Assembly (NCBI GenBank): GCA_011605835.1
Contig: JAAOZJ010000136.1
Coordinates: 1-7,463, forward strand
Length of the DNA stretch: 7,463 nucleotides
From: Thermoproteota archaeon
GTDB lineage: Archaea > Thermoproteota > Methanomethylicia > Nezhaarchaeales > WYZ-LMO8
Direction: 5' to 3'
Positions 1 through 5,332 of this stretch are shown one piece after another. The stretch's first letter is position 1. The number at the start of each line of letters is the position of its first letter. The notes under the pieces were generated by a model. The model had not been told where the DNA came from, made no database searches, and worked only from the letters and a program-made list of their open reading frames with translations. The position numbers were made by a program, and so were the translations under genes.

Positions 1-7
1 CATACTC

Positions 8-967
8 GTGGGCGACCTAAAGCGCCGGGTGATAAAGGCGATCGAGGAGAGGTACGGCGAGCTCCTGCTTAAGGAGGTCGAGAGGAGGGTTCAAGCACTC
101 GACCCCCGTGAGCTCGCCGTGGTCGTGGCCTTCAGCAAGACGTGGCTTCAAGGCCTGAGGACGACGGACGAGGACGAGCTCTCGACGATCCTTGAAGCAT
201 GCTTGGGAGTTCGAGGCTCCGAGGCCGTGGAGGTCCTGTGGAGGACAGGCCTCATAAACAGAGCCCACAGGCCCGCTACCTCGAGATACATGCCCAAGGT
301 CTACGTGCCGAGCTACCTCAAGCCCTTGATCGAGAGGCTCGCCCAAGCCCAGTTTCCCGTTCAGGTGAACGTCAAGGCCTTCCTCGAGGGGGCCTTAGCC
401 GAAGACCCCTTCAAGGCCTGCGCCGCGGTCTACGGGGTCGACCAGCTGATAGACGAGCTAGTGCAGATGGCGTTGGGCCTCCCACTAAGGTCGGTGCTCT
501 ACAAATGGAACATCAAGGGGTTTATGAAGGCCGGGAAGGCCTGCCCATTATTCGCGGACGAGATCGACAAGGCTTGGAGGGAGATCGTAGAGAACGCCTC
601 CGCGGCGCCTCTGAAGGCCCTGAGCCAGTCCCTCAAGTCCCTCAACTACGAGTACAGAGTAGTCTACGACGCTTACATGAAATTGCCGATACTCTACGGC
701 TACCGCGAAGGCTTGGCGGTGGCAATAATATTCATGCCCGCCATACTGCCGCTGGCCCACGTCAGGAGCTTCAGCCCCGACGCCTTGAAGGTGGCCCTCA
801 CGTATAGCTTAAATGTGCCGCCTTGGAAGGCGTTAGATGCCCTCAGGCTCTCGTCAATAATCTGGGTGAGGGGTAAGGAAACCACCGTCTACGCCAGAGA
901 GGGCTTGGAGGTCTTAGAGGGGTTGCTCAAGGTAGGTGGATTCGAGGTTGCTCGAGAAGGCCCGTGA
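8..967 (+). CDS. Unrecognised helical protein upstream of rnhB
   Basis: A 319-residue protein that I do not recognise. It starts with GTG, but the frame stays open to the left edge of the window, so the true start may lie outside and the gene may be 5'-partial. The sequence reads as mostly alpha-helical and soluble: an N-terminal charged helix (about residues 1-40), a middle rich in Ala, Leu and Lys, one moderately hydrophobic stretch near residues 235-255 that is too interrupted to call a membrane segment with confidence, and a Leu/Gly-rich C-terminus. Only three or four cysteines occur and no nucleotide-binding or metal motif stands out. Its stop lies inside rnhB (overlap about 32 bases), which implies co-transcription and coupled translation, so a role in nucleic-acid metabolism is possible but is only guilt by association. 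Codon use resembles the neighbouring genes. That it is coding is fairly sure; function is unknown. Confidence 0.8.
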   Translation: MGDLKRRVIKAIEERYGELLLKEVERRVQALDPRELAVVVAFSKTWLQGLRTTDEDELSTILEACLGVRGSEAVEVLWRTGLINRAHRPATSRYMPKVYVPSYLKPLIERLAQAQFPVQVNVKAFLEGALAEDPFKACAAVYGVDQLIDELVQMALGLPLRSVLYKWNIKGFMKAGKACPLFADEIDKAWREIVENASAAPLKALSQSLKSLNYEYRVVYDAYMKLPILYGYREGLAVAIIFMPAILPLAHVRSFSPDALKVALTYSLNVPPWKALDALRLSSIIWVRGKETTVYAREGLEVLEGLLKVGGFEVAREGP

Positions 968-1613
968 GCTGTACGTGGGCCTCGACGAAGCTGGTCGGGG
1001 TAGTTGTGTGGGGCCGCTAGTGGTATCGCTTGTGGCCGCTGACGAGGCTAGCCTGAGAGCCCTAGCGGAGCTGGGCGTTAGGGACAGCAAGAAGCTCGCG
1101 CCAAGTCGAAGGCTCGAGATGTTTCCGAGCATACTGCTGTACTCGACGTACGTGGCGGTGAGGGCCATACAGCCACAGGTCATAAACTCTCACAACATCA
1201 GTCGCCTGACGACGGAGGCAATGCTCTCTCTCACCGCCCCACTCACTAGGCGGCACCCTATCAGAAGGGTCGTCGCCGACTACGTCAACCCTCCTAGGAG
1301 GCTTCAAAGGCTCTTGAGAAGCCTCCTACGGCCTAGCGTTGAAGTGTTAGTGGTGGAGGACGCCGATGACAAGTACGTCGAATGCATGGCCGCCTCCATA
1401 GTCGCCAAGGTGGTGAGGGACAACGAGATCGCCAAGCTCAGGGCCATTTACGGCGTCAGGGGTAGTGGCTACCCGTCTGACCCGGAGACGCTGGAGTGGC
1501 TTATGAGCGAAGCTTCGCGAGGGGCTTTGCCGCCGTGCGTTAGAAAGTCTTGGAGGACCGTTAAGAGGATCCCTCTCGGCGAAGGTCTTGATCGTTGGCT
1601 CCGAAGAAGTTGA
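936..1613 (+). CDS. rnhB: Ribonuclease HII
   Basis: Cuts the RNA strand of RNA/DNA hybrids and removes single ribonucleotides from DNA, in the cytoplasm, using two metal ions. The 225-residue length fits archaeal type 2 RNase H. Motif GLDEAGRG at 15-22 supplies the first acidic pair D17 and E18. D115 in VADYVNPP and D144 in the ADDKY stretch complete the expected D-E-D-D catalytic set. DSKKL at 50-54, AASIVAK at 152-158 followed by RD, and GSGYPSDP at 176-183 are further family signatures, and KSWRTVKR near 204-211 matches the usual C-terminal end. The GTG at 936 is used here; a TTG at 948 just behind a GAGGT is an equally plausible start and would shorten the protein by four residues. Either way the gene begins inside the upstream gene. 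Its 3' end overlaps the convergent gene by 53 bases. Identification is very secure. Confidence 0.97.
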   Translation: MDSRLLEKARELYVGLDEAGRGSCVGPLVVSLVAADEASLRALAELGVRDSKKLAPSRRLEMFPSILLYSTYVAVRAIQPQVINSHNISRLTTEAMLSLTAPLTRRHPIRRVVADYVNPPRRLQRLLRSLLRPSVEVLVVEDADDKYVECMAASIVAKVVRDNEIAKLRAIYGVRGSGYPSDPETLEWLMSEASRGALPPCVRKSWRTVKRIPLGEGLDRWLRRS

Positions 1614-1926
1614 TGTGCTTGGAGACTAACTCCTTGGCGGCCTTCTCTATCTCCTTCTTGACCTCATCGCTCATGAACTTGTCCTTGTAGTCGGAGGGCA
1701 GGAGGTCCCACTCGTTGTACAGGTACCGCAAGGGCGAGCTGAAGGTCTCAAATATCTTCCCCCACACGTAGACGACCCTGTCCCTTGGAATTCCGCATTC
1801 GTCGATGAGCTTGGAGGCCACGTCCCATGCCAGCTTGGCTATCGTGAAGTAGTAGTTCTTGGCGTACTTGAGGAATGCTTGGAAGTCCGGCGAGTCAGGT
1901 ATTATCGGCTTCGCAGACCTGCTCAA
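1561..1926 (-). CDS. Small conserved-looking protein of unknown function
   Basis: A 121-residue protein that I do not recognise. It starts at a TTG (1926-1924 on the minus strand) preceded by a G-rich Shine-Dalgarno-like GAGGGGG about eight bases upstream. A short polar N-terminus is followed by an aromatic-rich helix around residues 15-43 (KYAKNYYFTIAKLAW), a VVYVWGKIFETF stretch at 51-62, an acidic, tyrosine-containing segment at 68-85 and a Lys/Glu-rich helix at 88-104. The last 17 codons overlap the 3' end of rnhB in antisense, so the polar C-terminal tail may be poorly constrained. There is no signal peptide, no clear membrane span and no cysteine pair; one Cys is present at 44. It is divergent from the JAMM protease gene and may share its promoter region. 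The composition and the good ribosome site argue for a real gene; any function would be a guess. Confidence 0.68.
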   Translation of the reverse strand: MSRSAKPIIPDSPDFQAFLKYAKNYYFTIAKLAWDVASKLIDECGIPRDRVVYVWGKIFETFSSPLRYLYNEWDLLPSDYKDKFMSDEVKKEIEKAAKELVSKHINFFGANDQDLRREGSS

Positions 1927-1960
1927 CCTCTAAGCCCCCTCTTAGTCTAAGCGCTACAAA

Positions 1961-1970
1961 GCTTATATCT
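1961..1970. promoter_or_regulatory. Near-symmetrical TATA element, possible bidirectional promoter
   Basis: The element GCTTATATCT reads as a TATA-like box on both strands (CTTATAT forward, ATATAAGC reverse). Forward, transcription would begin about 25 bases on, near 1990, directly before the AGAGGT ribosome site of the JAMM gene at 2004. In reverse it would begin near 1940, just before the TTG start of the small minus-strand gene at 1926. Spacing fits both directions, but the start sites are inferred, not seen. Confidence 0.4.
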
Positions 1971-2003
1971 GTAGAGCTCGGCTGGAGGTCAGAGGTCAAC
2001 CTT

Positions 2004-2411
2004 TTGCGCTTCAAAGCCAGGCCTAGCCCAGAGCTTAGAGAGGTAGTGTTCCATAAGGAGATGCTCGAGGGCCTCTTCTGCATGGCCAAGGAAAACCACC
2101 CGCGCGAAATAATCCTCCTCTTGCGCGGCAGGGTGAGTAACGCTAGCGCCTACGTTGACGAGCTCGTCCTCCCGCTGGGCACGACTTTCGGACTAGGCTT
2201 TTCGGGCTTCCTGCCCCACAACTTGCCACTGGACCCCTCGATAATCGGTACCCTACACTCCCATCCGTCCGGCTCGTTAAAGCCGTCGATCCAAGACTTG
2301 CACAACGTCTTCGGGCTCGTGATGGTGATCCTAGCTTACCCCTACAACCTCTCCTCCACGTCAGCCTACGATAAGTCGGGCAAGCCCCTCAGAGTTAGAA
2401 TCACGGAATAA
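2004..2411 (+). CDS. JAMM/MPN+ (Mov34/PAD-1 type) metalloprotease
   Basis: A zinc-dependent isopeptidase-like domain of the JAB1/MPN/Mov34 class. In archaea such proteins include enzymes that remove ubiquitin-like SAMP modifiers from targets. From the TTG at 2004 the protein is 135 residues, a single minimal domain. The full JAMM set is present: the helix Glu E35 in PREIILLLRG, then H85 and H87 in HSHPSG, S95 and D98, with the exact H-x-H-x7-S-x2-D spacing, so it should be an active MPN+ protein and not a dead MPN- one. The frame stays open further upstream to an ATG at 1875, but that would overlap the antisense gene by 52 bases and add a low-complexity Ser-rich leader; AGAGGT at 1991-1996, seven bases before the TTG, supports the shorter start. 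The specific substrate is not visible, and no ubiquitin-like modifier or E1 gene lies nearby. Confidence in the family is high, in the biological role low. Confidence 0.9.
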   Translation: MRFKARPSPELREVVFHKEMLEGLFCMAKENHPREIILLLRGRVSNASAYVDELVLPLGTTFGLGFSGFLPHNLPLDPSIIGTLHSHPSGSLKPSIQDLHNVFGLVMVILAYPYNLSSTSAYDKSGKPLRVRITE

Positions 2412-2422
2412 AGCGGCATTCG

Positions 2423-2599
2423 TCAATTCAATCGTAAAGCAGGACAGATCGCTAACCGTTTACGCGCGTCGGCAACGCGTGTTGGGCCCAGCTCGACTGC
2501 TTCACAAATCTCGTCAGCAAGCTTTCTTAGAGCAAGGTCGTTAAGATCCGTCTCCGGCGGGGCTAAAACGTTTAACCTGTGCGAATTACCTAAAATAGC
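2423..2599 (-). other. Start-less open reading frame, possible gene remnant
   Basis: On the minus strand a frame runs open through most of the 205-base gap between the JAMM gene and nikR and ends at a TGA (2425-2423). It would encode a protein-like stretch such as TDLNDLALRKLADEICEAVE, amphipathic and with natural-looking composition, but no ATG, GTG or TTG lies in frame near its beginning and its first part overlaps the nikR promoter zone. It could be the C-terminal end of a decayed gene or simply chance in G+C-rich DNA. I do not recognise the peptide. The same gap also holds a possible small hairpin (ACGCG at 2462-2466 with CGCGT at 2476-2480) with no T-run after it, so it does not look like a terminator. 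Confidence 0.2.
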
Positions 2600-2607
2600 G
2601 CGAGGGA
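2566..2607 (+). promoter_or_regulatory. Probable nikR promoter and ribosome binding site
   Basis: A TATA-like TTTAAC at 2571-2576 lies about 45 bases before the nikR ATG, placing transcription start near 2597. GAGGGA at 2602-2607 is a Shine-Dalgarno-like site nine bases before the ATG. The TATA region overlaps the 8-base palindrome AAACGTTT (2566-2573), and a near direct repeat TTAACCT / TTACCTA (2572 and 2586) follows; either could be part of an autoregulatory site, but this is not the bacterial NikR operator and is only a suggestion. Confidence 0.35.
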
Positions 2608-2616
2608 GTTTTCCCC

Positions 2617-3024
2617 ATGCCCGGCGTCGTGAGGTTTGGAGTGTCCTTGCCGCCCGATGTGGCGAGGGAGTTCGACGAAGTGACGAGTAAGTTGGGCTAC
2701 AAGAATAGGTCGAAGGCCATACTTGACGCCATAAAGTCCTTTTTGGCCGACATCAAATGGACCACCGGTGGAAGCGAAAGGGTCGTGGGCTCTCTATCCT
2801 TCCTTTATGACCACGAGGTCAAGGGCCTAGAAGAGTACTTGACCGATGTCGAGCACGAATTCAGGGCTATAATAACTGCTACCCTTCACATTCACGTCAC
2901 GGAGAAGCTGTGCCACAGGATAATCGCGGTCGAGGGGCCAGCCGAGGAGATAAAGAGACTAGCCCTAAAGATAATGTCAAAAAAAGGCGTTGAGCAGTTG
3001 AAGGTCAACGTGGCTACGCCCTAG
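2617..3024 (+). CDS. nikR: Nickel-responsive transcriptional regulator NikR
   Basis: A homotetrameric metal-sensing repressor: an N-terminal ribbon-helix-helix binds DNA and a C-terminal ACT-like domain binds Ni(II) and forms the tetramer. Length is 135 residues, normal for the family. The ribbon strand VVRFGVSLP is at 4-12 and the two helices at about 13-45 (PPDVAREFDEV, RSKAILDAIKSFL). The regulatory domain follows from about residue 55. All four nickel ligands known from the E. coli protein (H76, H87, H89, C95) have counterparts here at H80, H91, H93 and C99, in the pattern ATLHIH then five residues to Cys, so it should be a true nickel sensor. It stands alone, with no nickel transporter, hydrogenase or urease gene beside it in this window, so its targets are probably elsewhere. 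Start at ATG with GAGGGA upstream is convincing. Confidence 0.95.
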   Translation: MPGVVRFGVSLPPDVAREFDEVTSKLGYKNRSKAILDAIKSFLADIKWTTGGSERVVGSLSFLYDHEVKGLEEYLTDVEHEFRAIITATLHIHVTEKLCHRIIAVEGPAEEIKRLALKIMSKKGVEQLKVNVATP

Positions 3025-3132
3025 ATTGAGTGGACGTAGGGTGCCTGCCAAGATCGGTAGTGCGGTCACTACGATGTCAACGTCTATCGCCGTGAGGTAG
3101 CTCTTCGGCTTAAGCTCGAGCGAGTCGAGCCC
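2980..3132 (-). other. Second start-less minus-strand frame beside nikR
   Basis: The roughly 130-base gap between nikR and the CBS gene has no plus-strand gene. On the minus strand a frame opens just after a TAG (3135-3133), runs through the gap with a protein-like peptide (containing YLTAIDVDIVVTALPILAG), and continues into the 3' end of nikR until a TGA at 2979-2977. No ATG lies at its beginning. It may be a remnant of an older gene, or chance; I do not recognise it. Together with the similar frame on the other side of nikR it is listed so that the stretch is not left blank. Confidence 0.15.
3114..3130. repeat. Short inverted repeat upstream of the CBS gene
   Basis: GCTCGA-GCGAG-TCGAGC is a perfect 6-base inverted repeat with a 5-base spacer, ending 10 bases before a TATA-like ATAAAT at 3141-3146. 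It could be a protein-binding site near the promoter of the CBS gene, but a 6-base arm can occur by chance. No T-run follows, so it is not a bacterial-type terminator. Confidence 0.25.
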
Positions 3133-3134
3133 CT

Positions 3135-3146
3135 AAAGACATAAAT
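3135..3146 (+). promoter_or_regulatory. Probable BRE/TATA of the CBS gene
   Basis: AAAGAC followed by ATAAAT (3141-3146) resembles an archaeal BRE/TATA pair. Transcription would begin about 25 bases later, near 3167, which lies downstream of the ATG at 3157 and just before GAGGGAGG (3169-3176) and a TTG at 3181. This spacing favours the TTG as the real translation start of the next gene. Confidence 0.35.
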
Positions 3147-3156
3147 CTCTCGAAAG

Positions 3157-3999
3157 ATGAACTCTGGAGAGGGAGGCTCTTTGTCCTCTACGCCGGTATA
3201 CGACATAGCGACGAAGAAAGTCATAACGGCGCCACCTTATGAGAGCCTTGCTGCCGTGAGAGACCTCATGATAAGGAACAACATCAGCAGAGTGGTCGTA
3301 GCGGAGGAAGATAGGCCAGTGGGCTTGGTCACGAAGAAGGACATCGTCAAGTTCTTGGCAATAGACAACACGGACAGGAGCTTGCTCGAGATACCGGTTT
3401 CAGAGGTTATGAGCGCGAACCTCGTCCTAGTGAAGCCAGACGTGGACGTCAGGACTGCTGCTAACATAATGTTGGACAATGACATAAGCTCGCTGTTGCT
3501 AGTGAACGAGGAGCGCCTTGCAGGCATAGTGACGAAGACAGATATATGTCGTCACTACGCTGAGCGTTGCGAGGGTGTTTTCAAGGTGAGGGACTTCATG
3601 ACCAAGAACGTCATTTACGTCAAGCCTAAGCACTCGCTCTTTAGAGCTATGAACTTGATGGTCAAGCATGACATAAGCAGGGTCTTGGTTCTGGACGATG
3701 GCGGTAGGCCCATAGGCGTAGTGACCCTCACAGACCTTACCTTCTACACGTCGTCTCTAAGACCGGTAAAGCACCCGACCTTCGAGACGATCCCTTCATC
3801 GCTGATATTAACTGTTGAGGAGGTTATGACCAAGAACCCGGTAACGATACGAGAAGACGACGACCTATGCGTAGCCCCCAGGCTCATGCTCAAGAAGGGG
3901 ATAAGCGGGTTGCCCGTTGTCGACGAAGAGGGGAAGTTGCGCGGGATAATAACCAAGAGCGACGTAGTGAAGGCGGTAGCGAGCCTCGGAGCTAGGTAG
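3157..3999 (+). CDS. Four-CBS-domain protein
   Basis: A cytoplasmic protein of 280 residues made only of CBS domains, which usually pair up to bind adenosine nucleotides (AMP, ADP, ATP, SAM) and act as energy or metabolite sensors for a partner enzyme. The four repeats lie at about residues 15-68, 81-136, 143-197 and 220-276; repeats 2-4 open with the typical V-x-x-(V/F)-M and all four end in a G-(L/I/V)-(V/I)-T-x-x-D motif (GLVTKKD, GIVTKTD, GVVTLTD, GIITKSD), so each carries the usual ribose-contacting Thr/Asp. There is no fused catalytic, DNA-binding or transporter domain, so the partner is unknown. The ATG at 3157 is kept here, but a TTG at 3181 behind GAGGGAGG fits the promoter spacing better and would remove eight Gly/Ser-rich residues. 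Its stop overlaps the convergent cyclodeaminase gene by 8 bases. Confidence 0.93.
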   Translation: MNSGEGGSLSSTPVYDIATKKVITAPPYESLAAVRDLMIRNNISRVVVAEEDRPVGLVTKKDIVKFLAIDNTDRSLLEIPVSEVMSANLVLVKPDVDVRTAANIMLDNDISSLLLVNEERLAGIVTKTDICRHYAERCEGVFKVRDFMTKNVIYVKPKHSLFRAMNLMVKHDISRVLVLDDGGRPIGVVTLTDLTFYTSSLRPVKHPTFETIPSSLILTVEEVMTKNPVTIREDDDLCVAPRLMLKKGISGLPVVDEEGKLRGIITKSDVVKAVASLGAR

Positions 4000-5236
4000 C
4001 GCTTAAGCCCCAAAGCTCGTCGGCGAGCATCTTTAAGAAGACGCCGACATCGGAGACAACACCTACAGCGTGAGCGGTCCCCCTATCTAGCAATTTAATT
4101 ATGGTGGCTGGGTTGACGTCGACGCAGACGACCTTGACTGTCGCCGGCAACATGTTCCCGACCGCTATCGAGTGCAACGTCGAAGCAAGCATCAAGACCA
4201 TGTCGACGCCCTTGAGGTGCTCCCTATAGGCCCTCTGAGCCTCCACCACGTCAGTTATCACATCCGGGAGGGGACCGTCGTCCCTTATTGAGCCCGCGAG
4301 GACGTATGGGACCCCCTTTACTATGCACTCGTACATGATTCCCTTGTTCAGGATCCCCTTCTCCACCGCTGCTCTTAGCGACCCAACCTTCAATATCTCG
4401 TTTATGGCCGCCAAGTGGTTCCTGTGGCCCTTAGGGGCGGCCACTCCCTCGTCGACCTTAACCCCAAGGCTCGTCCCGAAGAGCGCGTACTCGACGTCGT
4501 GGACTGCGAGGGCGTTTCCGGCCAACAACACGTCGACGTAGCCGAGCCTAATGATCTTGGCCAGAGCAGGGGCCCCACCCGTGTGAACGACAGCTGGCCC
4601 AGCCACAACGGCGATCTTACCACCTCTGCGCTTCACGTCGTGCATCTCCTTGGCTATGTGCTTGACTATCGACGTCGAAGGCTTTTCGGGCGAGACCTTG
4701 CTACTCATGAACTCGAAGACCTTCAAGCTCTCGCGAGGCCTCTCTGGGGGCCTGACCCTAATCCCTCTCTCGCCGACGACCACTAAGTCTCCCTTCCTAA
4801 GCTCTCGTAGGGGAACGCACCTTGCCCTCTTGGATTGAGGGTCCACGACTATGACCTTATCCATCATTATGTCCTCGACGGGTATCCAAGACCCTTGATA
4901 GAATATCTCAGTGGGGTAGTTGGTCGTTGAGTAAAAGTCGTCGGGCGCGACACCGTCCATAGGTGCAGGCCTTAACTCCACCTCCTTGGCCTCGACAGGA
5001 ACGGCCCCCAGCCTGTAGAGCTCCTTCAAGATCTCGTCGAGATGCTCTCTGTTCCTCCCCTTGACTACGAGCTTAGCTCTGCTGTAGTCGTGCTTCTTCT
5101 TGCCGACCCTGAACTCTACGATCTCGAAGTCCCCTTCGAGCTCCATTATCCTGTCAAGTATCCTCGTGAGTATCATAGAGTCTATCAAGTGACCCTCTAC
5201 CCAGACCTCTTCCGTGTACTCGCGCTCGCCGCTCAT
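3992..5236 (-). CDS. Archaeal ornithine cyclodeaminase (TIGR00300, LOR/SDH-like)
   Basis: Likely converts L-ornithine to L-proline and ammonia using NAD, giving archaea without a standard proline pathway their proline. The 414-residue protein has the two-part build of the TIGR00300 family: an N-terminal LOR/SDH conserved region at about 8-180, with the signature DDFYSTTNYPTEIFYQGSW at 99-117, and a C-terminal nucleotide-binding part from about 205, with GGKIAVVAGPAVVHTGGAPA at 205-224 and VDVLLAGNALAVHDVE at 234-249. VKVVCVDVNPATIIKLLDRG at 367-386 is another conserved block. It is not related to the mu-crystallin-type bacterial ornithine cyclodeaminase. There is no N-terminal arginine dihydrolase domain as in cyanobacterial AgrE. 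The ATG at 5236 follows TGAGGTT at a seven-base spacing. The family assignment is strong; the reaction rests on work with related archaeal and cyanobacterial proteins, and older annotation may call it a hypothetical protein. Confidence 0.9.
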   Translation of the reverse strand: MSGEREYTEEVWVEGHLIDSMILTRILDRIMELEGDFEIVEFRVGKKKHDYSRAKLVVKGRNREHLDEILKELYRLGAVPVEAKEVELRPAPMDGVAPDDFYSTTNYPTEIFYQGSWIPVEDIMMDKVIVVDPQSKRARCVPLRELRKGDLVVVGERGIRVRPPERPRESLKVFEFMSSKVSPEKPSTSIVKHIAKEMHDVKRRGGKIAVVAGPAVVHTGGAPALAKIIRLGYVDVLLAGNALAVHDVEYALFGTSLGVKVDEGVAAPKGHRNHLAAINEILKVGSLRAAVEKGILNKGIMYECIVKGVPYVLAGSIRDDGPLPDVITDVVEAQRAYREHLKGVDMVLMLASTLHSIAVGNMLPATVKVVCVDVNPATIIKLLDRGTAHAVGVVSDVGVFLKMLADELWGLSAT

Positions 5237-5280
5237 GGGGCTAACCTCAACCTAGCACACGCTAGTGTCGAGTGTCGCGC

Positions 5281-5287
5281 TATAAAG
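5281..5287 (-). promoter_or_regulatory. TATA box of the cyclodeaminase gene
   Basis: On the minus strand this reads CTTTATA, a good crenarchaeal TATA box, about 45 bases before the ATG at 5236. Transcription would begin near 5256-5260, leaving a leader of about 20 bases that contains the TGAGGTT ribosome site. The box lies just downstream of the U-rich end of the cdv cluster, so the gene seems to have its own promoter. Confidence 0.5.
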
Positions 5288-5300
5288 ATGTTTTGATGAG

Positions 5301-5324
5301 GATTAGAAAAGGCAAAAGAGAAGG
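5301..5324 (-). terminator. U-rich transcription stop after cdvC
   Basis: Directly after the cdvC stop codon the minus strand is pyrimidine-rich, with CTTCTCTTTTGCC followed by TTTTCT. Archaeal RNA polymerase stops at such U-rich tracts without needing a hairpin. It sits between cdvC and the promoter of the next minus-strand gene, where a terminator is expected. Confidence 0.45.
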
Positions 5325-5332
5325 ATGGGCTT

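Noticed and set aside
199..807. Long plus-strand frame overlapping the first gene
   Set aside because: Arg/Gly/Pro-rich composition typical of an out-of-frame reading in G+C-rich coding DNA; the frame at 8-967 has natural composition and leads into rnhB.
2462..2480. Hairpin ACGCG...CGCGT after the JAMM gene as a terminator or small RNA
   Set aside because: Only five base pairs with a nine-base loop and no U-run after it; no C/D box motifs or tRNA-like folding are visible around it.
2617..3024. nikR as the antitoxin half of a toxin-antitoxin pair, because it has a ribbon-helix-helix domain
   Set aside because: The full C-terminal ACT-like domain with the H80, H91, H93 and C99 nickel ligands identifies NikR, and no toxin gene lies beside it.
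4415..4838. Plus-strand frames opposite the cyclodeaminase gene
   Set aside because: They lie wholly inside a well-supported minus-strand gene, have no family-like features and no promoter or ribosome site.
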